A DNA stretch of 15,052 nt from SZUA-229 sp964531165 (GTDB lineage: Bacteria > Pseudomonadota > Gammaproteobacteria > SZUA-229). Numbering within the stretch: position 1 is the stretch's first letter; each line of letters starts with the position of its first letter. The stretch lies in the NCBI GenBank assembly GCA_964531165.1, contig CAZHEA010000076.1:1-15052 (forward strand), written 5' to 3'. Positions 5,208 through 13,235 of the stretch are shown piece after piece. The position numbers and the translations under genes are program-made. The notes below the pieces were generated by a model. It was not told the origin of the DNA and did not search any database. It saw only the letters and a list, made by a program, of their open reading frames with translations.

Positions 5208-8200
5208 ATGAGTTCAAACACCCGAATTCGCGAAATACCCTATAATTACACTTCATTTTCCGACCGTGAAATCATTATTCGATTTTTGGGCAAGCCTGTA
5301 TGGGAATTAATTAATGAGCTAAGGGGTGAGCGCCGTACCGGTCATTCAGCCCGCATGCTATTTGAAGTGCTGGGGGATATGTGGGTCGTTGAGCGTAACC
5401 CATTCTTACAGGATGATCTGCTAGAGAATCAACGGCGGCGCAAGCAGTTGATTAGCGCGTTAAATCATCGCATAGAGCAGATTGAGCTGCGCGCAAATGG
5501 CAATCAAAAAGCCATTGAACTGGCACAGGCAGCGCGGGTAGCGGTAAAAACCTTTGCCGACTGGTTTACAACACAACGTGAGCTGCGAGTTAAAGCCTTA
5601 AAATCCCTGTCTAAAATAACCAGAAAAGATAATATCGATTTCAGCGGGCTGGCTCGGGTTAGTCATGTAACCGATGCAACGGACTGGCGAGTGGAGTTTC
5701 CATTTGTGGTATTAACACCGGACACGGAAGATGAAGTTCCGGCACTGGTTAAGCGTTGTATTGATCTTGGGTTATCGTTAATCGCCAGAGGTGGTGGTAC
5801 CGGTTATACCGGTGGTGCTGTTCCGCTATTTCAAAACACCGCTATCATAAATACGGAAAAGCTGCAGGCGATTGGGTCGGTTGAACAAAAGCAGATTGGC
5901 GGAGATGATAGTCCGGTGCCGGTGGTAAGAGCGGAAGCCGGTGTGGTTACCCGCAGGGTCTCTGAACTGGCGGAAAGGCATGGCCATGTTTTTGCCGTAG
6001 ACCCGACGTCCCAGGATGCATCAACCATTGGCGGTAATATAGCCATGAATGCGGGCGGTAAAAAGGCCGTTATGTGGGGGACAACACTGGATAATCTGGT
6101 GTCGTGGAGAATGGTTACCGCTGATGGTAACTGGCTGGATGTGGAACGGCTAGATCACAATCTGGGTAAAATTCACCTGCAACCGCAGGTCAAGTTTAGA
6201 GTCAGTCATTACCATTCAGAAACTCAGTTGCTAATCGGTGATCCGCAAATACTTGAGTTTGAAGGTTCGTCTTTACGCAAGGAAGGCCTGGGTAAAGATG
6301 TAACCGATAAGTTTTTAGGCGGCCTGCCCGGCGTTCAAAAAGAAGGTTGTGATGGTATTATCACTTCAGCCTATTTTTTATTGCATACCATGCCAAAGCA
6401 GGCACGTACCGTTGCGCTGGAATTTTATGGCCAGGATTTGCAAAAAGCCGTTCCGGCGATTGTTGAAATAAAAGATTATATTGATAACCACCCCGGGGTA
6501 CTGCTATCCGGATTAGAGCACCTGGATGATCGCTATATCCGTGCGGTTAATTACAGCCCGAAAGCCGCCCGAGGCTGTCTACCAAAAATGCTGCTGGTAG
6601 CAGACATCGTTGGTGAAGATGAAGCGGCGGTGAGTGAAGCAGCATCACAGATGGTACGCCTGGCCAATGCCCGTGATGCGGAAGGTTTTATTGCGGTTAG
6701 TGCAGAGGCGCGTAAAAAATTCTGGTCTGAACGTAGTCGCACCGCTGCCATTGCAGCACATACCAATGCGTTTAAAATCAATGAGGATGTAGTGATTCCC
6801 CTGGATCGCCTGGGTGATTATACGCTGGGTACGGAGACCATTAATGTACAGCAATCGATTGCTAATAAACTGGCAATGCTTGAGGCATTGCTTGAATTCA
6901 TTCACGCCGAGCAGGCGCAGTTAAGTGCCGACAGTGAATCTTCGCAATATCTGACCTCGCGTTTTGAGTCAGCAATTGAAATTATTGAAGCCGCGCAAAG
7001 TCGCTGGAGTGCATTGCGTGATAACTTCAGTAGTGAAATTCAAAGTTTCAAAGATCAGTTACTGGAAAATGAAAAAGAGTCTAACGCATTTAAAGACAAT
7101 TTAAGTGTAATACAGTCGTTGCTAAATGCGGATGTCCGTATCTCGTATAAAACTGAAGTCGCGCAACCATTGAAAAATTTATTCAGTGGTCACGAACTGA
7201 ATTATATTCATTTAAAATTTGACGAAATTCACAGTGAAATATTATCCAGTCGAATCTTTGTTGCACTACACATGCATGCGGGTGATGGTAATGTGCATAC
7301 CAATATTCCGGTAAATTCAAACGATTATAATATGATGCAGGAAGCCGAGCGCGTCGTTGACCAGATAATGGAGCTGGCGTGTTCACTCAATGGGGTAATA
7401 TCCGGTGAGCACGGTATTGGCATTACCAAAATGCAATACCTTGACGATTCGGTTATTGATGCATTTGAACGCTATAAGAAAGAAGTTGACCCGAATGATT
7501 ATTTTAATAAAGGCAAACTGCAACGTAAGACCGGCGGTCTGGAATCTGCATACACGCCATCATTGCGGTTATTAAAGCAGGAAGCATTAATTTTAGAAGA
7601 CAGTGAGCTGGGCGAATTAAACGACGCTATTTCTCATTGTTTGCGTTGTGGAAAATGCAAACCTGAATGTTCAACCCATGTTCCATCGGCAAATTTATTA
7701 TATTCACCGCGCAATAAAATTTTAGCCACCGGTTTAATTACCGAAGCGTTTTTGTACGAAGAACAAACCCGTCGTGGCGTGTCGATTCGACACTTTGATG
7801 AGATGAATGACATTGCCGACCATTGTACGGTTTGTCATCGTTGTCTGGCGCCATGTCCGGTAAATATCGACTATGGTGATGTCACCATTAAAATGCGTCA
7901 TATTCTTAAAAAACAGGGTAAACGCCGCGAAAATATCGCCACAAAAATGTCGATGGCATATTTAAATATGACCTCACCGGGAAAAGTAAAGGCGATGCGT
8001 GCGGGTTTGATTCAGGCCGGTTATATCGGTCAGCGTTTAATGCACAATACCCTGAAGTTAATCCCCGGAGTGTTGCCGAAAACCAGTGGTAGCAATAAAA
8101 AGACACGGCCAAAATCGACTAACGGTACACCGCTGATTAAAGAACAGGTGATACAGTTTTTTAGTAAGCCGATGCCGGCTGACGTGCCAACCGGAACCAT

Positions 8201-9068
8201 GCGCTCGGTGCTGGGGATTGAAGATGATAAAACCATTCCGATCTTACGTGATCCGCAAAAAACCGATATTAATAGTGAAGCCGTTTTTTATTTTCCGGGT
8301 TGTGGTTCAGAGCGGCTATTTAGCCAGATTGGCGTAGCGACTTTAGCCTGGTTATATGAGCTGGGTATTCAAACGGTTTTACCGCCGGGTTACTTATGTT
8401 GCGGTTATCCGCAAACTGCCTCCGGAGATATAGAAAAGGGCAAACAGATAACCAATAGTAATCGCGTGCTGTTTCACCGTATGGCAAATACCCTGAATTA
8501 TCTGGATATTAAAACCGTTGTTCTGTCCTGCGGAACCTGTATTGATCAGTTATTAAAATATCAGTTCGAACAAATTTTTCCCGGTTGCCGTCTGGTAGAT
8601 ATACATGAGTACCTGATGGAAAAAGGTGTCACCATGGATGGTGTTGGCGGTACAAAATATCTATATCACGAACCCTGTCATACGCCGATGAAACATCATG
8701 ATGGCACCGATGTGGCGACAGCGCTAATGGGTAAAGAGGTGGCTCTGTCTGATCGTTGCTGCGGTGAGTCGGGTACATTTGCCGTTGCGCGACCGGATAT
8801 TGCGGCGCAGGTTAAGCATCGCAAGCTGGAAGAATTAAAACTGGATATTAAAAAATTAAGTGGCCATGAAAAAGCCCTGAATAATAATGTGAAAATGTTA
8901 ACGTCCTGCCCCGCATGTCAGCAAGGTCTGGAAAGATACCGTGGCGATACCAATATGGAAGTGGCATATATTCTGGTGGAGCTGGCGAAATATAAGCTGG
9001 GTGACAGCTGGCAGAAAAATTATTATCAGAAAGTTAAGAATGGCGGGATTGAGCGGGTACTTTTATAG
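5208..9068 (+). CDS. FAD/iron-sulfur oxidoreductase of the DUF3683 type (GlcD-GlcF-like fusion)
   Basis: This 1286-residue protein joins a flavin dehydrogenase to its iron-sulfur partner and probably oxidises a D-2-hydroxyacid such as lactate or 2-hydroxyglutarate, feeding quinone. In order it shows a conserved N-terminal region (REIPYNYTSFSDREI, matching the DUF3683 family); a VAO-type FAD-binding domain with IARGGGTGYTGG near 192-203 and GGNIAMNAGGKK near 272-283; a helical, coiled-coil-like insert at about 545-670; and an FAD-oxidase C-terminal domain with MHAGDGNVHTN near 689 and SGEHGIGITK near 732. Two [4Fe-4S] motifs follow, CLRCGKCKPEC near 811 and CTVCHRCLAPCP near 872, then two CCG domains (PGCGSE...CCGYPQ...SCGTC and HEPCHT...CCGESG...SCPAC). 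All cluster cysteines are intact. E. coli YdiJ is a shorter relative. The ATG at 5208 fits the family start despite a poor ribosome binding site. It appears to be transcribed alone. The substrate is not decidable. Confidence 0.92.
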   Translation: MSSNTRIREIPYNYTSFSDREIIIRFLGKPVWELINELRGERRTGHSARMLFEVLGDMWVVERNPFLQDDLLENQRRRKQLISALNHRIEQIELRANGNQKAIELAQAARVAVKTFADWFTTQRELRVKALKSLSKITRKDNIDFSGLARVSHVTDATDWRVEFPFVVLTPDTEDEVPALVKRCIDLGLSLIARGGGTGYTGGAVPLFQNTAIINTEKLQAIGSVEQKQIGGDDSPVPVVRAEAGVVTRRVSELAERHGHVFAVDPTSQDASTIGGNIAMNAGGKKAVMWGTTLDNLVSWRMVTADGNWLDVERLDHNLGKIHLQPQVKFRVSHYHSETQLLIGDPQILEFEGSSLRKEGLGKDVTDKFLGGLPGVQKEGCDGIITSAYFLLHTMPKQARTVALEFYGQDLQKAVPAIVEIKDYIDNHPGVLLSGLEHLDDRYIRAVNYSPKAARGCLPKMLLVADIVGEDEAAVSEAASQMVRLANARDAEGFIAVSAEARKKFWSERSRTAAIAAHTNAFKINEDVVIPLDRLGDYTLGTETINVQQSIANKLAMLEALLEFIHAEQAQLSADSESSQYLTSRFESAIEIIEAAQSRWSALRDNFSSEIQSFKDQLLENEKESNAFKDNLSVIQSLLNADVRISYKTEVAQPLKNLFSGHELNYIHLKFDEIHSEILSSRIFVALHMHAGDGNVHTNIPVNSNDYNMMQEAERVVDQIMELACSLNGVISGEHGIGITKMQYLDDSVIDAFERYKKEVDPNDYFNKGKLQRKTGGLESAYTPSLRLLKQEALILEDSELGELNDAISHCLRCGKCKPECSTHVPSANLLYSPRNKILATGLITEAFLYEEQTRRGVSIRHFDEMNDIADHCTVCHRCLAPCPVNIDYGDVTIKMRHILKKQGKRRENIATKMSMAYLNMTSPGKVKAMRAGLIQAGYIGQRLMHNTLKLIPGVLPKTSGSNKKTRPKSTNGTPLIKEQVIQFFSKPMPADVPTGTMRSVLGIEDDKTIPILRDPQKTDINSEAVFYFPGCGSERLFSQIGVATLAWLYELGIQTVLPPGYLCCGYPQTASGDIEKGKQITNSNRVLFHRMANTLNYLDIKTVVLSCGTCIDQLLKYQFEQIFPGCRLVDIHEYLMEKGVTMDGVGGTKYLYHEPCHTPMKHHDGTDVATALMGKEVALSDRCCGESGTFAVARPDIAAQVKHRKLEELKLDIKKLSGHEKALNNNVKMLTSCPACQQGLERYRGDTNMEVAYILVELAKYKLGDSWQKNYYQKVKNGGIERVLL

Positions 9069-9073
9069 CAGCG

Positions 9074-9096
9074 TGTAGGTGCGAATTTATTCGCAC
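9074..9096. repeat. GTGCGAAT hairpin repeat, copy 1
   Basis: TGTAG is followed by a perfect 8-bp hairpin, GTGCGAAT (9079-9086), TT, ATTCGCAC (9089-9096), directly after the oxidoreductase stop. Variants occur at 11861-11880 and 11991-12013. It may help end or protect the upstream mRNA, but it has no U-tract and is best read as a dispersed REP-like repeat. Confidence 0.8.
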
Positions 9097-9103
9097 TATA
9101 ATC

Positions 9104-9236
9104 GGGGTCGGAGTTAAATTAGATATATCGAATAATGTGAAGGGGTCGGAGTCAATGTGAAGGGGTCGGAGTCAAATTTGATTGATAGAAAAGATGAGTT
9201 TGCTTTGATAGCAGTATCAAATTTGACTCTGACCCC
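9104..9236. repeat. GGGGTCGGAGTC-family repeat cluster, copy 2 (most complete)
   Basis: Three direct copies of GGGGTCGGAGT start at 9104, 9142 and 9162. The second and third lie in a perfect 20-bp tandem duplication (9134-9153 and 9154-9173). The third copy (9162-9182) and an inverted copy (9216-9236) pair over 21 bp with one mismatch, giving a 75-bp hairpin element. The stretch from here to 9300 is otherwise non-coding and contains a further small hairpin, CCCTCTT/AAGAGGG, at 9257-9275, which lacks a U-tract. Confidence 0.85.
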
Positions 9237-9300
9237 AGCGTATTCGACCCCAGCACCCCTCTTAGAAAAAGAGGGATTGGAGCGATTCCCTTTAGTATCA

Positions 9301-9963
9301 CTATTTAGGCATCACCGTCTTAGCGCCATCTGGTGTGCCCAGAATCAAAACGTCAGCACCCTTACGCGCAAACAGCCCGCAGGTGACAACACCGGCCCAG
9401 CTATTAATTTCATCTTCCATTTTAATCGGCTCCATAATATCCATATCATGAACATCTAAAATTACGTTGCCGTTATCGGTAATAAAGTTTTCACGCCATT
9501 CCGGGCGGCCACCCAGTGCAACTAATTTACGTGCGATGTAACTACGGGCCATTGGAATCACTTCAACCGGTAGTGGGAACTTGCCCATTACGTCGACTAG
9601 TTTGCTTTCATCTGCAATACAGATAAACTTTTTGCTGGCGCCGGCAATAATTTTTTCACGGGTCAGCGCACCGCCGCCACCTTTAATTAGTGACAGGCCG
9701 TGGTTGGATTCATCTGCTCCATCAACATAAACAGGAATGTAATCGACACTGTTTAAGTCATAAACTTTAATGCCGCGCTCTTGCATTAATTTGGTGGATG
9801 CTTCAGAGCTGGAAACCGCACCTTTAATCTTGCCTTTAATTTCCGCCAGACAATCAATAAAGTGATTGACGGTTGAGCCAGTGCCCACACCGATAATTTC
9901 ATCTTCTACTACATATTGTAAAGCGGCCTCGGCGGCTTTGCGTTTCATTTCGTCTTGAGTCAT
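9301..9963 (-). CDS. rpiA: Ribose-5-phosphate isomerase A
   Basis: This is the cytoplasmic enzyme that interconverts ribose 5-phosphate and ribulose 5-phosphate in the pentose phosphate pathway. The 220-residue chain is full length. It shows the phosphate-binding GTGSTV at 27-32, DGADE at 81-85 and KGGGGALTREK at 94-104. D81, D84, K94 and E103 fall at the same numbers as the active-site residues of E. coli RpiA. A GGTAAGAAG ribosome binding site precedes the ATG at 9963. The gene diverges from ilvA, a pairing also known from Pseudomonas. No clear terminator is seen; its 3' side runs into the repeat cluster at 9104-9236. Confidence 0.97.
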   Translation of the reverse strand: MTQDEMKRKAAEAALQYVVEDEIIGVGTGSTVNHFIDCLAEIKGKIKGAVSSSEASTKLMQERGIKVYDLNSVDYIPVYVDGADESNHGLSLIKGGGGALTREKIIAGASKKFICIADESKLVDVMGKFPLPVEVIPMARSYIARKLVALGGRPEWRENFITDNGNVILDVHDMDIMEPIKMEDEINSWAGVVTCGLFARKGADVLILGTPDGAKTVMPK

Positions 9964-10236
9964 CTTCTTACCTATTGTGTTTCTATATTTTTATCAGGCC
10001 ATTTGTTTTTGATGGCAAATATTGATACCTTCGTACGAGAAAATCATGGAATTATAAATCTACTATTGCTCACAGGTTTTCATTATAAAGCAGGTAAATA
10101 TTTAGATATTAACTGCGTTCCTGCCCCAATCAGCAAACTTTTAGCGTATTTTTGTTTCGTGCCTCTATCGTACAACGGTATCACATAGTATTCTGTCACA
10201 TTAACCGGAACCGTTAATTCTAACCCTTTAGGCCTC
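9964..10236. promoter_or_regulatory. Divergent rpiA-ilvA intergenic region
   Basis: These 273 bp must hold both promoters. Nothing close to a full consensus promoter is seen. A small hairpin GCCAT/ATGGC (9998-10016) lies near rpiA. An imperfect dyad around 10200-10216 (TTAAC...CGG-AA-CCG...TTAA) lies close to the ilvA start and could be an operator. I see no leader peptide with Ile/Val/Leu codons joined to a terminator, so classical ilv attenuation is not supported. Confidence 0.4.
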
Positions 10237-11763
10237 ATGACTCAAAAATACATTGAAAAAATTCTCAGCGCCCGCGTTTACGATGTGGCAATTGAATCGC
10301 CACTGGATGTTGCCCGCCGCTTAAGTGTGCGGCTGGATAACCAGATTTTACTGAAACGTGAAGATCTTCAACCGGTTTTTTCATTTAAGTTGCGTGGAGC
10401 TTATAACAAGCTGTATCAATTGAGCCGTAAAGCCAATTTAAAGGGCGTGGTGGCTGCATCCGCCGGTAATCATGCTCAGGGGCTGGCATTGGCTGCCAGT
10501 AAGCTAGGGGTGAAAGCTACCATTGTGATGCCGAAAACCACGCCTAAAATCAAGGTGGATTCTGTGCGCTCCTATGGTGCAAAGGCTGTGCTGATAGGCG
10601 ATACCTTTGATGAGGCATCAGTTTATGCCAATGAATTATGTGAAAAAGAAGGTTTGGCCTATATTCACCCCTATGATGATCCGGATGTTATCGCAGGGCA
10701 GGGTACGGTGGCGGTAGAAATTCTGCGTCAGTACACTGACGAAATTGATGCGATATTTATTCCGGTTGGAGGTGGCGGCTTAATTGCCGGTATGGCGACA
10801 TTTATTAAATATTTGCGCCCGGAAGTAAGGGTTATTGGCGTGGAAGCGGCAGACTCCGCCTGCTTTGCGGCGGCTCTGAAAAAAAACCGCCGGGTGGTGC
10901 TGAGTCAGGTCGGGCTGTTTGCCGACGGGGTGGCGGTCAGGCAAATTGGCAGGGAAACCTGGCGGGTGGCGAAGCAGGTGGTCGACGAAGTCATTACCGT
11001 TAATACGGATGAGATATGTGCGGCGATAAAAGATATTTTTGATGATACCCGCTCCATCATGGAGCCTGCAGGGGCGCTAGCGGTTGCCGGCATTAAAAAA
11101 TATGTCGAAGCAAACAAGGTAAGTAAACAGACTCTGATTGCCGTTAATAGCGGTGCCAATATGAATTTTGATCGCCTGCGACATGTTTCTGAGCGTGCCG
11201 AACTGGGTGAGCATCGGGAAGGTTTGATTGGCGTTACCATTGCGGAAGAGCCCGGTAGTTTTTTACGCTTTTGTCGTTTAATCGGCAAAAAAGGTATCAC
11301 CGAATTTAATTATCGCTATTCCGATAGCAGTAATGCACATGTATTCGCCGGTATTCAGCTAGCGGATGGCTCGGACGAACTGGATGAACTGGTTAAAAAA
11401 TTAACCGATAAAGGTTATCCGGTGTTGAGTATGAGCGACAATGAAATGGCCAAGTTACATGTGCGCCACATGGTTGGCGGGCATGCGAATAAAATAGAAA
11501 ACGAAGTGCTGTACCGGTTTGAGTTTCCAGAGCGCCCGGGTGCGTTGCTGGAGTTTTTAATTCATATTGGAAAGCGCTGGAATATCAGCCTGTTTCATTA
11601 TCGAAATCATGGTGCCGCATTTGGTCGGGTACTTGTTGGATTGCAGGTACCCGCCACTGAGCGCAAAGAGGTAAAGGCATTCTTAGATGAGCTGGGTTAT
11701 AACTGGTGGGATGAAAGTAATAATCAGGCGTATAAAATGTTTTTAGGGCCAGCGGTGGATTAA
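10237..11763 (+). CDS. ilvA: Threonine ammonia-lyase, biosynthetic (threonine deaminase)
   Basis: This PLP enzyme deaminates L-threonine to 2-oxobutanoate, the first committed step of isoleucine synthesis. The 508-residue chain has the catalytic domain with FSFKLRGAYN (Schiff-base lysine K51), ASAGNHAQG near residues 73-81 and the phosphate-cradling PVGGGGLIAG near 176-185. It is followed by two ACT-like regulatory domains from about residue 330 (GVTIAEEPGSFLRFCRLIG and YRFEFPERPGALLEFLIHIG). The tandem regulatory domains and the length close to that of E. coli IlvA (514) mark it as the isoleucine-feedback-inhibited biosynthetic form rather than the short catabolic TdcB. The ATG at 10237 has a weak AGG seven bases upstream. 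The gene stands alone next to divergent rpiA, with no other ilv genes in the window. Confidence 0.97.
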   Translation: MTQKYIEKILSARVYDVAIESPLDVARRLSVRLDNQILLKREDLQPVFSFKLRGAYNKLYQLSRKANLKGVVAASAGNHAQGLALAASKLGVKATIVMPKTTPKIKVDSVRSYGAKAVLIGDTFDEASVYANELCEKEGLAYIHPYDDPDVIAGQGTVAVEILRQYTDEIDAIFIPVGGGGLIAGMATFIKYLRPEVRVIGVEAADSACFAAALKKNRRVVLSQVGLFADGVAVRQIGRETWRVAKQVVDEVITVNTDEICAAIKDIFDDTRSIMEPAGALAVAGIKKYVEANKVSKQTLIAVNSGANMNFDRLRHVSERAELGEHREGLIGVTIAEEPGSFLRFCRLIGKKGITEFNYRYSDSSNAHVFAGIQLADGSDELDELVKKLTDKGYPVLSMSDNEMAKLHVRHMVGGHANKIENEVLYRFEFPERPGALLEFLIHIGKRWNISLFHYRNHGAAFGRVLVGLQVPATERKEVKAFLDELGYNWWDESNNQAYKMFLGPAVD

Positions 11764-11785
11764 GTTAACGTGCTTTTTCTATCAG

Positions 11786-11853
11786 GTGTCGGAGTCATGC
11801 CGGAGCGTCACTTACAGGAAACAGTATTGACTTCGGGCATGACTCCGGCCCCG
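11786..11853. repeat. GGAGTCATGCC inverted repeat, variant copy 3 of the GTCGGAGTC family
   Basis: GTCGGAGTCATGCC (11788-11801) pairs with GGCATGACTCCGGCC (11836-11850). The inner 11 bp match perfectly and the outer arms match imperfectly. The shared GTCGGAGTC edge links it to the copies at 4880 and 9162, but the inner bases differ (ATGCC in place of AAATT). It lies 24 nt after the ilvA stop and may also stabilise that mRNA end. Confidence 0.7.
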
Positions 11854-11860
11854 TAAAGTA

Positions 11861-11880
11861 TGTAGGTGCCAATTTATTCG
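11861..11880. repeat. GTGCGAAT hairpin repeat, copy 2 (cut by gap)
   Basis: TGTAGGTGCCAATTTATTCG matches the first 20 bases of the copy at 9074 with one change and then runs into the N run, so its right arm is missing. Confidence 0.7.
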
Positions 11881-11980
11881 NNNNNNNNNNNNNNNNNNNN
11901 NNNNNNNNNNNNNNNNNNNNNNNNNNNNNNNNNNNNNNNNNNNNNNNNNNNNNNNNNNNNNNNNNNNNNNNNNNNNNNNN
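11881..11980. other. Scaffold gap of 100 N
   Basis: Exactly 100 N bases of filler. The left edge is a forward copy, and the sequence after the right edge a reverse copy, of the same hairpin repeat, so repeat content probably broke the assembly. The real length is unknown and open frames across it are not real. Confidence 0.97.
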
Positions 11981-11990
11981 CTAAAGGCTT

Positions 11991-12013
11991 GTTCGAATAA
12001 ATTCGAACCTACA
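11991..12013. repeat. GTTCGAAT hairpin repeat, copy 3 (reverse orientation)
   Basis: A perfect hairpin GTTCGAAT (11991-11998), AA, ATTCGAAC (12001-12008) is followed by CTACA. Read on the minus strand it is the same element as 9074-9096 with compensating changes in both arms (GTGCGAAT becomes GTTCGAAT), so the pairing is kept. It lies 36 bp beyond the stop of the LpxD-like gene. Confidence 0.78.
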
Positions 12014-12048
12014 GTCACAGATTAATAACCATCATCACTGCGCTTATA

Positions 12049-13122
12049 TTATTCTTCGTCTTTTTTCTCAAGTGATTTCTTCATGGCATTTAATGTTTTA
12101 CGCATCTGTGTAATATGCGGAAAGGTTGCATATGCACGCAGGCCTTCTTTCATTGTCATTAGCGGGTCGCCCATATATGCTCCCGCATCTTTTATGCTAT
12201 TTCTTACGGTGCTTGCACCGCCCACTAATACATTGTCACAAATATTTATATGGCCGTTAATCGATGAGCGCCCGCCAAATGAACAACGGTTGCCAATGGT
12301 GGTTGAACCGGCGGTAATAAAACCGGCGGTAACAAAACACTGTTCACCAATAACGGTGTTGTGTGCCAGATGGCAGTGGTTGTCAACTTTAGTGTGGCGG
12401 CCAATGCGGGTGTGTTCAAATGTTCCCCGGTCAATATTGACGCCGGCACCAATATGCACATGATCGTCTAAAATAACGTTGCCGTAATGTGGAATACGAT
12501 GGTGGTCGCCATGCTCGTCGGTAGCGTAGCCGTAGCCTTCAGTGCCAACTGCAGTTTGTGGATGTATTTCACAGTGATCGCCTATTTCAGTATGGTGGGC
12601 AATAAAAACCATTGCATGAATATGGCAGTTATTACCCAGTCGGCAGTCAGCTTCAATAACGCTTTGTGCACCGATGAAGCAGTTGTCACCAATCACAACA
12701 TTGTCGTAGATAACCACGTTGGGGCCGACAATGGTGTCTTTTCCTATGCTTGCACTTGCCGCAATAGTTGCGCTAGCGTGAATATCTGCATGGCCAATCT
12801 GGCGCTGGTTGTCGGTAATGGGGAAGAAGCTCTGGTTAATAAGTGACATTGCCATTTTAGGATTGGCTGAAGATAAAAATGTAATGCTGGAATTTAATTC
12901 AGTGGTGTCCAGTTTCTGAATGTTTTTCTCGGAAATTATCGCAATACTAATGTCACTGCAATTAATTTCAGAAAGTAATTTATTATCATTCAGGTAAACA
13001 ATGCTGTTAGCCAAAGGGTTTTCGGCTGAACTGGGGCGCTCCGCCTGAGTTGATTTTTCACCGCTGATTAAAGAGAAAAATTCCGGCCACTTATCAAGTA
13101 TTTGTTGTGCGCTTACTGACAT
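12049..13122 (-). CDS. lpxD: LpxD-like UDP-3-O-acylglucosamine N-acyltransferase
   Basis: This is a 357-residue left-handed beta-helix acyltransferase. LpxD enzymes add the second 3-hydroxyacyl chain, from acyl-ACP, to UDP-3-O-acylglucosamine in lipid A synthesis. An N-terminal domain with NSIVYLNDNKLL and ITFLSSANPKMAMSLI (about 40-100) matches the uridine-binding domain. Hexapeptide repeats run from about 118 to 300. The LpxD-specific signatures TEGYGYA (194-200), VNIDRGTFEHT (228-238) and LAHNTVIG (252-259) are present, with H254 equivalent to the catalytic His239 of E. coli. A C-terminal helix follows. AAAGGG precedes the ATG at 13122. It is the last gene after fcl and an LpxL-like gene, not in the usual bamA-lpxD-fabZ-lpxA cluster, so it may be a second LpxD paralogue. 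Its divergent, His-rich sequence fits that, but the rest of the genome is not visible. Confidence 0.85.
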   Translation of the reverse strand: MSVSAQQILDKWPEFFSLISGEKSTQAERPSSAENPLANSIVYLNDNKLLSEINCSDISIAIISEKNIQKLDTTELNSSITFLSSANPKMAMSLINQSFFPITDNQRQIGHADIHASATIAASASIGKDTIVGPNVVIYDNVVIGDNCFIGAQSVIEADCRLGNNCHIHAMVFIAHHTEIGDHCEIHPQTAVGTEGYGYATDEHGDHHRIPHYGNVILDDHVHIGAGVNIDRGTFEHTRIGRHTKVDNHCHLAHNTVIGEQCFVTAGFITAGSTTIGNRCSFGGRSSINGHINICDNVLVGGASTVRNSIKDAGAYMGDPLMTMKEGLRAYATFPHITQMRKTLNAMKKSLEKKDEE

Positions 13123-13235
13123 TGATATCCCTTTGTAACTTTGATGAAATTAAATTATTTAAGCCAGAGCATTTCCAACCCGTTTTTATCATAACATGGT
13201 GATTAAGTATTCATGAAATTTAAGCGTGCGATGAT

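Noticed and set aside
9157..9459. Plus-strand 100-codon frame starting in the repeat cluster
   Set aside because: Half of it is antisense to the 3' end of rpiA and the rest is repeat DNA; no ribosome binding site or domain.
9955..10188. Plus-strand 77-codon frame with an Ile/Leu-rich stretch upstream of ilvA, considered as an ilv leader peptide
   Set aside because: The Ile/Leu run is not followed by a terminator/antiterminator pair, the frame is too long for a leader peptide, and it begins inside rpiA antisense.
4849..12013. CRISPR array or integron-like repeats
   Set aside because: Repeats are few, irregularly spaced, inverted and lie between unrelated housekeeping genes; no cas or integrase gene is present.
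11812..12018. Minus-strand open frame across the second N run
   Set aside because: It exists only because N codons cannot be stops; both ends are repeat sequence.
12083..12846. Plus-strand frames inside the LpxD-like gene
   Set aside because: Hexapeptide-repeat genes often leave long antisense frames; no recognisable protein is encoded.
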